Shown in pieces: positions 44,681-59,100 of a stretch of 64,000 nt of DNA; the stretch's first letter is position 1, and the number at the start of each line of letters is the position of its first letter. Below the pieces are notes generated by a model. That model saw nothing but the letters and a program-made list of their open reading frames with translations, was not told the DNA's origin and did not search any database. The stretch is from the NCBI GenBank assembly GCA_033032175.1, contig CM065323.1, positions 7,750,001 through 7,814,000 of the forward strand, read 5' to 3'. This DNA is from Saturnia japonica (Eukaryota; Arthropoda; Insecta; Lepidoptera; Saturniidae). Made by a program: the position numbers and the translations under genes.

Positions 44681-46695
44681 TGTGATTCATCCATTCATCA
44701 ATGTATTAAATATCCGTGACTATCTTATTAACCATGGCTATCAAAGATACGTCATCGTTTCCAGTCTGAAGTATTTTAGTGTTGCCACACATGTATTAAT
44801 CTTTTAGCGATTGTGTTAAAACAAAAAAAAATGGACGTGTCTACCGGGTCGTTAGAAATTACACTCCTTTGGTTTGAAACAAAATTATTTTTAATTCACA
44901 CAAAGTTAATGTATAGTCATAAAATAATCAAAAAATGATAAAACACATTAAACACAATTAAAAATTGTAATTCATTTATAGGTGACACTGATATAGCATT
45001 TTAAACAATAACAAAAAGTGTGACTATCTTCACCACAAAAAAGGAGTCAACTTCATAGTGTAAACTTTTTTATTACAATATATTAAAATTCACTGTTATC
45101 ATTTTTCATAACCCATATAAAGAAGTATAACTTCAAAATACAGATTCATATTATACACAAGTTTTACGATACGACTAAAAAAAATCCGCAAATTGTAGAA
45201 ATTCGATTGACTAAGAATATGGAGAATGAATTAAAATCCTTGTGGATTTTAACCTATTGTGTATAGTTGACATTTACTGTGATATGACAAAGGAAGACTC
45301 ATTCAAACTATATACTGTACACTTTTATACAAAAATAACTTGTCGAGGCAAAAAATCTCGAGATTAATTATTATGTTTAAAAAAGTTATTCAGTAATTAT
45401 TATCATTAAAAAAAAAATTATGATCTGATTCTGATAACAAACGTCGAAATGGTGGTTAGCACTCATAGATGAGATCGATCAAAACCAATACTACTTCATA
45501 ACACCATTCTCATTTACCGCCAATATAATATATACATACCTACTTAATTAAAAAATATTCCGCACTAGCTCCATCACAAAATCGATCACAATTTCGTATG
45601 TAAAAACAAGGTCCGTTTAACGTTCTCATATAATTTTTATAAAATACGATAAATGCACTGATTATATTATATAATAAGTACTCACAATTAATTGTATATC
45701 TAATCACAATAGGAAATGTTTTGTCCAACGGGATAACGGTATGTCACGTAACCGGTTATAAATTTAAAAAATACACAGTTTATATTTTTATTTTAAATAA
45801 TAAAAAATAACTTCTATTTTGTCAAAAATAATTAACAAAAAGAAATAAATTATGTAGCATTCTATATTTTAGTTTGCTTTAATGCTCCTAATTACATTTA
45901 ATTATAAGAATTTCGTTAAATTTTTATATGGTAAGTATGTACTTAAATAAAATATAAAAAAGCGAATGAATTGTTTTGTAATTCTAATAACTATTTACAT
46001 TAAAAAAACATCGTTTGTTGCTAGCTGTCCAATTTTAACAAGTAGTAAGTGAAGTTGATGCGGACGCAATTATCTTCTAATAGAAACACGCAGTACACAG
46101 GCACAAAATGTAACACAAGGTATAGAAAACCCACAGACTTTTTTCAAACGGCGCGGTCGCGAATGTCTTCGCATTGAAAACATAGTACAAAGGCAAAAAA
46201 TGTACACACACCACAAACTTTTGTTCAAACTAAAAGTGAATGCATATTCATCGAAGGCTATCCAACTTCTATTGTAGATTTTTGTACCAAAACCGGCTTT
46301 TCAGTATCACAACTATATCAATATTGCTCTTTTTAACATTTATATCGCCTTCAGTATATACTCAAGACTCATTAACAATAAGCGACTTTTTCATATATTT
46401 ACAAAAGCAGACAAGGAAAATATTAAAATTTAATAACGTTGAACAATACATTTCCATATTTCAACTAAGGTTCAAAGTTTATACACGTTAGTATAAACAA
46501 GCCTTTCATGTAAATATATCCACGCTCATAACAAATTGCATACTTTGCTTTACTTTGATAAAGGTACTATTCACAACGTTTACCGAAAATTGAGCTTCGC
46601 GTCTGATAGTGACGTAACGAGTCAATATTTTTGGTATTCGAGTATTTTAATGCACATAAAAAAGTAATCAAATACCTAAATTCGTATTTCAATCA
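44681..46695. other. gene-free AT-rich stretch
   Basis: No gene is supported. 46085-46235 holds two imperfect direct copies of a block with AGTACA..AGGCA..AAATGTA and CACAAACTTTT-like endings. Confidence 0.4.
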
Positions 46696-46701
46696 TTTAT
46701 T
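46696..46701 (-). terminator. candidate polyadenylation signal
   Basis: AATAAA on the minus strand, about 370 bases after the predicted stop of the lipid-transfer gene. It is the first clear full match noticed downstream. It is a position-based guess; other AATAAA sites occur in this AT-rich DNA. Confidence 0.35.
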
Positions 46702-47070
46702 GGGTTTCAGCACAAAAATATAGAGACTGCAAAGACCAATAAAAGTGCCTTCACCATTGCACACATTGAACCTTATAGGCCCTCTTGATTATGAAGTTTT
46801 TAACGCTGTCAAATATAGCAAAGTCCTCCAGTATCGGTATTTCGTGTATTCGAGTAATGGAGGACTTTTTAAGTAACTAATTAATGACGTATCGCTATTG
46901 TTAGGTATTATTAGACACTAAGCTTTTTATATGAGGGCAGGAAGAAGTGTGTGAAATGTTGTATGAGCTATTGTCTCCGGTTGTGTAGTTATGGGTACTA
47001 TCTATGCGTGTGAATGCCCGCAGCATGCTGTACAGTCCAGGCAGGAGTGCGTCACTCCTCCGCGGGACCG

Positions 47071-47100
47071 CTATCTCTTGCTGCGACATCCCAGTTGTTC
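47071..47100 (-). CDS. Bltp3: exon 11 (last coding exon)
   Basis: The acceptor TTTTTGTAG precedes GAACAACTGG. Phase 0 gives EQLGCRSKR and a TAG stop, a natural end for the coiled coil. Another frame here stays open for 60 codons (MSQQEIAVPRR..), but it is out of phase with exon 10 and is taken as 3' untranslated sequence. Confidence 0.65.
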   Translation of the reverse strand, partial: EQLGCRSKR

Positions 47101-50100
47101 CTACAAAAATTTGTATGTCTCATTCCACAACATAATATCTTAAATATAAAGTATAAAAATATACATTAGAATTTGTCAAAGTAAATCACAATGTCAAACT
47201 TGACTTTTTTGATTTTTTTTTTTATCGTAGCATGACAAAGTGACTGCACTTTACCTGATGGAAAGATCTACTATCCATCGCCAGTCGTCGCTGTCAATTG
47301 AGTGATTAAAAATGAGAAAAAAAATCACTTAAAAATTAAGTTTCAATATAGATTTAACTTTTTTTCGTTTCTATGTACATTCTATTATATATCATAGTCT
47401 CTACTTTTATGAAAACCAGTGGCGGCGCTAGACCAAATGTAGACGTCGGCGAAATCCACATTGCGAGGCCTCTTTCATTTCCCAGTCAGAATGAAAACGA
47501 TAAATAGAATGAGACTGATGCTAATTGCTAAGCGGATGATAATTATTATTATTTTTTCATTATAAAAACGTTTTTGACAACTCTTATAGCTTATTAATTA
47601 TAGAATGACTTATACTTCCCTTATACAAAATTTTATCAAAATCGGTAAAGAATAAACGAAAATATTTTTTTTTAAACTTAGTGCCAGATTCGTGATCAGT
47701 TCCCTTCATAGTATAGTGTGTTTATTGGGCAATTTAAAAAAAAAATGTTACATGTAATATTTTATATAGTTTAATAAAATTAATATGAATGACTAAACTT
47801 TAAATGACATTTTTAAGTTAAGACAACAGCCGACGGACTCGCGCCTAGCGCCGCCACTGATGAAAACTTTTCATTACAATCCATGCAGCCATGCAGAGTG
47901 AATGATGAACAAACATACTTTCACATTTACAACATATAATTAATTATATTAGATTAGTTTTCAGCACAATTAAAATTTGCATCAAGGCATTTAGGTAAAA
48001 TGCATAGATCGTGTAGGAGAACGCAAATTAAATTTTTTGAGTGATCTCATGTAGGTACTAGTAGTATGCCCGCGGCTCCGCACGCTTCACGGCAGCGCAT
48101 GCAGTACTTATTTACATCACGTTATTTAATTTTTATTCATATTGTTGAAAATTCGTATGACGTACCAATTGGAGAATGGCATGCATGTATTTCTTGTGGA
48201 GAATTTTCATCAAAACCGATTGTAAATCATTATTCTATTCTTTCTAATGTTTTATTGACTATTCTTATAGCCTCCGAATTATGCCATAACATATGTTTCC
48301 CGCCTACAAAATTTGATTAGAATCGGTTGAGAATGTAATTTTTTGAACTTCTTTTTTTTACAATTTCTAGAAGTAATGTTGACAATTGTTATAGCCGATC
48401 AATTATTTCCATCAATTATTTAATTACTTATACTTCCCGTGTACAAAATTTTGTTTTACGAATTGTAAAAATAATAGTAAATTTTCTTGTACTCTATCAA
48501 TTGACCAATGACATAAGCATCCCGTGTAAAAAATTTCATAAGAATCGGTGAAGGTTTTTAATTTAATTTCGGGCATATAAACAAACAGACAAAAAAAAAA
48601 TTAATGGCATATTCCTGATCAGTATCGTTCATATAGTATTCCTACAGGGACATTTGAACAAAAAATTGACTGTACAGACAGAATTACAGATTTATTAATA
48701 TAGATAAACAAGTAGAGAAGAAAAAAGTTGTGCCAGATCCATAGAAATAAATTATACTATATGAAATAGTGCACTAAATGAAGAAGTTTGATTTAAATAC
48801 CTGCATAACTCGCATAGCGTTCAGTAGTTCTTGCTTGTCTGCAAGCAGATTAGCGGCTTCCTGCTGAGCTGCGTGCACGCACTGACGTAACACAGAAGCC
48901 TCTTCAACTTTACTGAAATTGTATTTTATATTACAATCAAAGGAATGAAATAAAAGGAACCAAAGGAGTGCACGACGTCACAATTCGCGTTCTACGAAAA
49001 CGTCATGCAATCTTTCTTAAGATGATCACAGAATAAGGTCATATAAAATATTGGATCCACTCACGCTCTCAATTCTCTGTTATCTTCAGCGATCCTCGAT
49101 AAAGTGACAAGTCTTTTTCTTAATTCATCGTTTTCTTTACCCAATCTATCAATTTGTTCTCTCGCCTCGTCTAACTCGGGCTGGGAGACTGGCGATGTTG
49201 GAGAAACCATCGTCGAAGGTGTAGAGACTGGAGGCCCTAGCCGTAATACACCGGTAGAGTCGCGCGTCATCCGGATAGTTGTGAGGTCTATGTCGAGCGG
49301 CTGGGGCGGTGGTGCCGATATCGACCGGGTCTGTCGATCTTCTATTAGGTGTACCTTCACATTCTCGATAAGCACCTGTGTATGTATATATTTGATTAAA
49401 GTTTATACTTGTTTAAATTAATTGTGTCTTATTCAATATAGATAAATAATAAAAAGTAGGAAAAAAATTACAATAGTCTGGATAAAACGAATTTTTCGCA
49501 CATTATAGAAAAGTAATTACCCATTTTGTTAGGTTTTAACGTTTGACACTAAATCACCAGATGTTAAGTGACGATTTAGCTGAAAATGGTGACATGTTAA
49601 GTCTACTGACTCTCAATTTCGGCTGCTGGAATATACTTTAAGTGCTTGGCGACAGAATTTCAACTTGCTATGCTATGGTTTCATCACGATGTTATCCTTC
49701 ACCCCAAAGTTCAGGTCTATTGCAGATACTCGAAGCTCCGTCGATCCACTGTGAGTCATCATTGCTTAAAAGTAGAATCATTCACAAAATTGATTAAGTA
49801 GGTATTTGTTTACACCAACGAGTAAAATGAAATCGAGAAGTCATGTCAATACAGTTCGATGAATCATTTAGGAATAGTTATACTAGAATACTATGCTCCC
49901 CTCTAGCGACATTAAATTATAAGTCTCACCTCAAGCGGCATTGGTGGCGCCAAAATCTCATCTTCGATAAATTCACCGAGCGCTAGAGCTGTTGTCATGT
50001 TGAGAGCTACACTCAGATCACGCACTCTCGCTTCTAGTAACTCCTCGAACGGAGCTAGACCAGTTGGCTCATCCTGAGTATTGGACACATTTTATAGTAA

Positions 50101-53100
50101 CATTAATCATACAACAATTCATAATTAATTCGATTAGAAAATTTTACTGATTTCTTGAAATAATATTATACACTACCACCAGCTGAAACCTTCATATTTT
50201 TAATCCACTAAGGAGATGAATATTCAAAAATCCATTATTTCCGCTCATATCTATACTAATATTATAACGCTGAAGAGTTTGTTTGTTTGAACGCGCTGAT
50301 CTCAGAATCTACTGACTCGAATGGAAAAAATATTTTAGTGTTGGATAGCCCATTTATCGAGGAAGGCTATAAGGCTATATAACAACACGCTACGACCAAT
50401 AGGAGCAGAGCATCAATGAAAAATGTTGCAAAACGCGGGAAATTTATTGCTTTTGAAAGCTTCCACTACGTGCGCTGCGAAAACGGTGAAAGTTACTCAA
50501 CAATCGTGTGTGACGGAATTTTAATTTTAAAAAGTTCTCAAAAAATCTCCGTTATAGCGTATGTCATCTTTAAGGTTTACTCAGTATAACCTTTTTTATG
50601 GTAATAAAATTTGTTTTATAGTAATGAATTATTTGCGAAGGTGTTTTTATAAACACGGTATTAATCCTTATTGAAATAAATACGTTATTCATCACAAGTA
50701 TTTAATTTTGAACAAAATTCCCCTTTACAGTAATTAATTTTAATTAATATCTTAGGAGATGTCACAGTTTTAAAATAACTCCGTAGCAAAATCATGATAA
50801 AGTACCGCGCGCGCATTTTTATTATGCGGAATGATGTGGGAGGCGGGCTGCACCTATAATTCAGTGCCTAAAACCCACTCTCTTTAACCCTTTCTCTCTC
50901 TACCCACTCTCTTTAACCCTTTCTCTCTCTCTCTTATATGACGCAGACGACGTTGTACGGGTTAGCTAGTGCTTTATATAAGGGATTTTTGTGCAAAATT
51001 TCAATAATCTAGATTATGGGCGGGCAAACTATTTTTATTATGGGCCAGAAAAATTTAATAAATTTCAAGAGTCCAGAAATTTAAATAAAATGTTTCAAAT
51101 TTAATTATCAATGTTAAAATTATTAAGTATCTATAGAAAAACGAATTAATGGCAAAAGGGTCCCCCCCATTACATGGGACCTACAAACATACCCGGCGAA
51201 CTGTGTGCATTAGTACACCTCTGCCTAACCCTTCGGGATTGCAGGTATGATGGCTGGCTCATATATTTAATCAGTGTATTGATAAAGGAACTTTCCTCAG
51301 TATGATGAAAATAAGTAAAATAGTTCCATTGTTTAAATCAGGATGTAGGAGTAATATTGAAAATTATAGACCAATTTCTGTGCTTCCTTCAATTAGTAAA
51401 TTTTTGAGAAAATTATGCTAAAGTAATTAGTAGAGTACTTTAATAATCATAAAATATTGGATGGTCGGCAGTTTGGTTTCACGAAATCAAAATCTACGAC
51501 TAACGCTGGTGCAACGCTATTATGTCATATATTTGAGGCATGGGAGAAGTCGCAGGATGCAATCGGTGTATTCTGTGATATTTCAAAAGCTTTCGACTGT
51601 GTTGATCACACTACGCTCATACTTAAGATGAAACATTATAGTGTGTGTGGACCTTCTCTAGACTTACTGGAATCATATTTAACAGATCGCTGTCTCAAAG
51701 TAAGTGTAAATGGGGCAACCTCTTCGGGATCCTTGGCTAGAATCGGCGTCCCACACGGTTCGATATTGGGACCGTTTTTGTTTTTAGTATATATAAATGA
51801 TCTACCCCTAATGGTTAAGAACTGTGCTAACATTGTTCTTTTTGCAGACGATACTTCACTTATATTTCAAGTGAAAAGAAAAGATTCAGAACTTAGGCAT
51901 GTAAATACCTAATACTTTGTTTAAAATATCAGAATGGTTTGCTTTAAATAATCTATTGTTAAATGCAAACAAAACAAAATGTGTCAGATTTGCCTTACCC
52001 AATGTACAACGTGTTGAAAGTAATATTAAGATAAAAGAGAACATAGTAGGCATGGTTGATAATACTGTTTTCTTAGGCATCACACTAGATGCAAAATTAC
52101 AATGGGGTCCTCACATTAAAACCTTGGCAGGGAAATTAAGCTCCGCTTCATACGCAGTGCTTAAGATTCGCCAGTTAACTGATATTGCTACTGCTAGGCT
52201 GGTCTACTTCGCTTACTTCCACAGTTTAATGTCCTATGGTATTTTACTGTAGGGTTCAGCAGCTGAGGTAGAAACCATATTTGTATTACAAAAACGGGCA
52301 GTTCGGGCAATTTATGATATGGGACCACGCGAATCATTAAGGAATAAATTTCAAGAATTTGGTATCTTAACTTTGCCTTCCCAATACATCTTGGAAAATA
52401 TAATGTATGTTCGGAAAAATTAAGGCAATTTAGAACTTGTTACTAACACACACAATTTCAATACTAGAAATAAATATAAAATAGTCATTCCGTCTTTTAG
52501 ACTTAGTAAAACAAATAAAAGTTTTTTAGGTAATTGTGTTAGGTTTTATAATAAACTTCCTAAGCACATTAGCGATTTGCCGGATAATAAGTTCAAGGAT
52601 CATGTCAAGCAGGTTTTATTGTCAAAGGGGTATTATAGGGTGGCTGATTACGTGAATGATGGTGATGCCTGGATGTAATTCCCTCTCTGTACATCTACTG
52701 AAAATGATAATAACTGTATATAATTAAATACTGTATAACCAGTTTAAAAAAAAAGATATTAAGATAAACCCGATCGAGTTTCTTGTCGGTTCTTCTCGAT
52801 GTCTGGGATGTTTTCCGAACCGGTGGTAGTATTTTGACATTCATAAGTGCCTCCTTAGGGCCTAATTTGAATAAAAGATATTTTGATTGATGATATGTTG
52901 TTTGAAGGCCCTGCCAAAGTAAGTGTGTGTGACGACTTATGGAACTGCTTTTGATTGTCTATGATATCCCCGCACGTAGGCTCGAGCGACGTTACTTTTA
53001 ACAGAGAGAAAAGTTGTACGTCAGTTACCTGATTCGAAGGCAGTATAAAACAGGAGTGCCTTACTTTGCTCACCACTATCCTGGACACACTATTCTAAGC

Positions 53101-56100
53101 TGTATATTGTCCTTCAGTTAGTCCTAAGAATTTTATTAAATAGATAATAATATAACTTTGTCATAAAATCATTTCTAACATATTTCACCAGGTATAAGGC
53201 GTTGAACCAAACTCATCACTGTTTCTTATAGAACATATTACGAATTATCTCCAAATATGTACCTTCTCGTTCAATATCCTTGGTAGTTCTAATCGAATCA
53301 GTTTGCCAGCCAGTTGCGGTGTCTGTCTCGGTGTAAGGTCATCGCATTCATCAACTTCTGGTTCGGTCCACGCACGCGAACGCATCGAGAATTTACTCTG
53401 TTACACAATGTTATTATAAGTTTTAAAAATTCATGGACAGATATTTGACAGCATTTGCTAGTTATTACATTAGCTTCATTAAGCCCTTTCATGTGTCTAT
53501 AGATAAGTTTTATTTTAGTATCGATAGAAATACAATTTTACTTGGTTTAAGTTGGTTAAGCGGTATACAAACTAAATTATTTTAACATAGGCTGTATGTG
53601 TTTTAAATATATTACATGCATTACTTCTACATAAACATTAAATGCTGTGTAATAAGCGACACTGGTATATTAATACTATGAATTTCAAATAAATTTTTGC
53701 AAAATACAAAATTTATAATTTCGATTTGGTGAGTTGATGAAATGATTTGTTTAGAAAAGCGATAAAATAATAATAAGTTTTAGTAAAAATGATACAACAT
53801 TAGTATACAAATTATTTCATTTATTTTGTAATCGACATTTAAATATCATTAACACCTAACACCTAAAACAAGATAACAAAAGTTAAAGCTATTGACAAGC
53901 GAGTCAACAGGCTAAATTGGAGGTCGGCGGGGCACTTGGCAAGAAGGAAGACGGACGATGGACCACAGGGATTTGAGATTGGTGACACAGAGGTGGAAAT
54001 CGACTGCGAGGCAGACTGCCTTCCTGATGGTCCGACAACATAGCGAGGGTCCCGGGTACTCTGGATGAGAGCCGTGCAAAATCGTGAGGACTGGCATGAG
54101 CGAGAAGAGGCCTTTATTCACTAGTGGGTTAATGTGAGCTAAGAAAAATACTTAAATATAAAATCTAATGATCATTCATGGAGTATTTTACACGTGATGA
54201 TATGATAATGATAGGAATGATATATTTCATGCAACAATAGAACTAATGCGGAGAGTAATCTCTAATGGATGGCACTCTTCAAAAATTTATAATTCATATA
54301 TTAATATATATAGTGTATCAATATAAAATATATAAATACATTGTGTACATCATCGAATCTTAATATAGCATATTCAGTTACTACAAAAAAATATACGAAT
54401 AGATTAAGAAAAATGCCCCCACGGCCTTCTCTATCGGTGTTTAGGCAATCAATTTAGTACCATTTAAAAAAATTAGGCAAAATTTCAGCTCTTAATTTCA
54501 AGAAGTTTTTGAGTTTTTTTTTAACCTATATTTTTTTTTTTCTTAGAATAGTAAAATTAATAATTATATAAGTTTCCACATAAACTACCTGGATAGTTTT
54601 AACAAGAAAGCCACTAAGTATCTTGTTAAAGCGATGCTTGAACTCCGAAACTAAATACATTAGAGAAATATTTACCAAGACGAAAAAAAAAAAATGAGTA
54701 TATAAAAGTACCAAAGTATGTCTATGTAAAAATTTGGTGATTTGCATGTTTTCCTCATCCGGCTATGCTCTTTAAAATGAATAAATAATTTTCGAACATA
54801 ATTATAACACATGACGATTCTTGCTTTAGTATATGCCAAAATGTATGCATGTCTACGGTGTGATTACGATTAAAGCGATTCTCTTTGACTCGAGTCAACA
54901 AGGGTCATTATGATTGCGTGAAAGACTAACACCTCATATACCCGCTATAATATAACACACAGCAATGCAGCAATTGTAAAGATATTTCTATCACAAAATG
55001 ATTAATTTTGGTTTTGATTTTACAACCTCTTACTTTATATCACAATTATATTTTTTTATATATTTTACTTTCAAATTACAATTATTAATTATGTATTAGA
55101 CGACAAAATATTTTTAAATTTTTCAATTGTGTGACAGAAATATCCGTATGTCATTCAGTCATTGAAATAAACCCCCTTGGCTACGACACAAAACCTCTAC
55201 AAACTAAATCGGCACTTAACAAAATGATACCACTACTTCGTGTTCATGACAAAAATTTAACGATCTCGTAGAGATCGTCTGTCAAATACCTTGAGCCGGT
55301 TCTTTCGTCGCGATAGCCGAGCGGGCGGCCAATGCCATAGAGAGAAAACACACATAGACACATATAGTTAGATATAAACAGATGCATTCCTTCTTTTGGA
55401 GATTTAATCGAGATAATCCACTTATCGTTATTTTAAAGTTTTTCAATAATATACCTACCCTTACCATAATATTACGGAATCACGTTAAAATGGTCTTATT
55501 TAACATAATTACGTGGAATACAGATACATAAGTTTTTAGCGTTTCACCATCATAATTAAATTTAATTTTAAATTGATGAGAATACTGTTTTTATTCGTTA
55601 TCTTTAAATACGAATTAACAAAATATAAATAATAGGTAGTTATTCTCGACAAAATCTCGTTTTCGAATCAGAATTTTCAATTTTAAGATTAGTTTAAACA
55701 GCGGTAAGACATTACGGGGCACAAATTACTATGAGTTTATGGTATGATTATATAGTGGATATGATCATGCATGACGGGAACTTACTCCATGGACCAACAA
55801 TACATATTATGGAGTTTTGACTTGTCTCAAGTATACATCGTATTGCAGAAAACAAGTTCGAATTTTCGAGAATTTTAATAGATAATAAAAATCTCGGCAA
55901 GCTTTCAACTCAAAAAACTACAGTTAAAATACCAGACATAGATAATAAAAATCTCGGCAAGCTTTCAACTCAAAAAACTACAGTTAAAATACCAGACATT
56001 AAAGATTTAACACGAATAAACACATATTAAATGCCATATACGCAAATAGTAAAAATTTACGACATATATATTCTTGAGTTAAGTCAAATACATTACTTAT

Positions 56101-59100
56101 AACAAATATAGTTAGCCCATGAAATAATGAAAACCAAATTATTGTCGATGGAAAAAACATCCGTTTTTAAATCATGCTGTTCAAAATAATTAGTGTTATA
56201 TATTTAAGTGGAGTTTAAAATGTAAAGTGTGTGACAACAGTATCTTTTATGAAAAATTGAATTAAATAATTAATAGATAAATGTATAAAATGGCAAAATC
56301 TGCAATAAAATTTATATTTCACTTTCTATGTTCCCTCAAGCTGTTTTCACAGCATTACATTATAGAGACTATAAAATCTCTTTTCTTAAATAACATAAGC
56401 TGTTATTTATTGAAATAGTCGGAACTTGTTGAAACATATGGCTTATAAATAACAAGTAAGAACATGGATTTTCAGTTTCCACAAAAGCTCCCTGGACAGT
56501 TTTAAAAAAGGAGCCACAATCTTGTTAGAGCAATATTTGAACATTACAAGAATAATTGGAAAGAAATTATATTCAGGTGACATTGGCAGAATTGAGGATG
56601 AACACAGTTACCATTAAATAACACGCGAGATCAAGCAACAATGCAAGGTGTGTTATTGGAGTTACTGACTCCTTTTTTGTTAAACATTGTTTACATACTT
56701 GTAATAGTCATGTTATGTATAATGATCTAAGTAATCTATTATCATCATTTTAGTATAAAAGACAGTATATGCAGTGTTAGTTCATACGAATACAAAAATT
56801 ATTATTAATAAATCATTTATGGATATTTTAAGATCTTTAAATTATATTTCATTTTATGAACAGAGTAAGTGTTATTCATACCTGGAATTCATCCCACGGT
56901 ATCGCAGTGCACTCGTCAGCCTTCAAGTCGTTGGCTGCGAAGCGCATGCAGGACTTTCCACTAGAACTCTGATGTACTAGATGTATGTTGTGCAATCTCC
57001 ACGTAGATGTCGATATCTAAACACAATTGAACACTATTTATATTTCTCAACAAAAGAAGTACCTATTACTTCATAAATATCCTATGACCTTTTACATCAC
57101 ATAACCCTTCCCGAGCTACGGTGCCTTATTTTGTCACACGAAAAATGAAGTATTTACCTGGCACAATACTTTTAAAAGGCGCCGCGCTCCGTGTGTTTAG
57201 GCTACAATTGCATGAAAAACCTATGTCTGAACTGTTCCTAACTTATTTAAGATAATAACCAAAGGATAAGGGCAAACTATGGTACAAAAAATAAAACATC
57301 GTGCGGAAGACATATTGTTTGTTCATTGTTGTGGATTCATTGAGTTGTGAACAACTAGTAACGCGCCGCCATTTGTGGTGATCGTCGCAATAAATGTAGT
57401 GCCAATTATTATTGTTTTGTGTACGAAATTTGTCTGTTTCTAGGATTAAAATCATTAGTCGGTAAGTAATCTTTAATATTAACCGTACCGATAATTATAT
57501 TAGTTAGGTTTTTATTTCACGTCTCGTCATATTCGTAATTCAACTCGACTGTGATGTCATGACGTCATTGTCGAGATTTTTTTCTTATATCGTATATTTA
57601 TAACGTGATAACAGAGTCGCCAGCCCCGGCGCGGCGCAGAGGTTCGTTTGAGATTGTATGACGGTACCCAGCGCCTCGCCGCCTGTATTGCCATGTAAGT
57701 TTCCTCATTTAACTAATAATTTTTTTACATTTTATGAGGGGTACATATTTTTTTTACTTATAATCTCTGTAATGTTATCTATCTAATAGATAACATGAAC
57801 AGAAAATAATCTCGAAACGTAATATCACCTCCACGGATCCGACGGGGATTTTAATACATATTGTATATTAGTAAACACATGTCAAAATATCAATTAACTT
57901 GTCTTTTTCGCTGTAAACATACCACATCTCTTCTTTTACAAGAGCTCGTGACCGAATGGTCACTCGGTGAAGATGATCTTTCCACCACTTCTGCTGCTAC
58001 CTCTACGCCGCTTGAAACTCGACCGTGTTCAAAATCCCTGTAAATAACAGACTATACTAATGGAACCGCCAATCAGAGAACGCGACGTCATCGTACCATA
58101 TATATAATATACAGTTTGGTGTTATTCTTATTATGTTAAATTTCCATTTCGATTAATATATAAATACGTTTTTTTTTAATATTAGCTCGGCAAAATGGCT
58201 GTGCAGAACCCGAAAGTATGTACAGTTCAGAAACAATGGCGACCGTTATTGAAACAGATTTCATCCAAAGTCGTCGATGTCATGTCAGCCTGGTAAAATA
58301 TCACTTTACGGCTCATTGAAAGACCTATTAGTTGAAGGAAAATGACGAGATCAAAGAACTTCAGAATATTCACCATGATATTCGACAAAACACACTTAGC
58401 GAGGCAATGTTTCTTCGCAGCTGAAGCAGTTCTAAATTCCTCCGAATAGATGATGTGAAGATATTTCAAGTACAAGGAAAAAAAATGTTCATGTAGTTTA
58501 TTAAAACTACTTATTAAAGTCCAAATTAGTTTATTATAATCATACGAACAAACGGAAATACATTATTAAATATGAGTTGGAATGTTATTAAAACTTTTTT
58601 AAATCCATTTTCAAGGTATGAAAATTAATTTTACTTAAACAGAACCAAATAATACACTACTTTTTAGTTACAATAAGACAATTTTTAACAAAAAAGAAAA
58701 CCAACTTCTATGATTTTGAGGAGTTCCCTGGTGTATCTTTGAAGTCGAAGGTACAATGCCAATGAAACCGGGACTACCCTTAAAGCATCCCCTTTCTCAC
58801 GACAATAGAATCGTCTAAATCGGTTAATAAACAAAGAAGTTATGGCTGAACATATATTTAAAAAAAAAACCACTCCTAGAGAACCCCTTTCTATGGAGTG
58901 GGTTAAGAAAGATATACCTGAAAGCGGCATCAGCATCGTCTGGTGACTCGGCCGCGAGCCCGACGACCACATAGCGGTCGCTGTCGGAGCTCGCCGTCGA
59001 CGCTGCGTCACTACGAGTGTCGTCCCGCGTTAACGCACTGTCCAATGACGTCACCAGTGACGTCAGACCGCGGCGCATCGACGAGAATCCTTCAAATCAC

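Noticed and set aside
50873..50938. A CRISPR-like or satellite array
   Set aside because: Just two copies of a CT-rich unit inside a Helitron, with no spacers.
58685..59011. A 108-codon minus-strand protein (MTQRRRRAPT..)
   Set aside because: It is the wrong frame of exon 4, running out into intron and MITE sequence.
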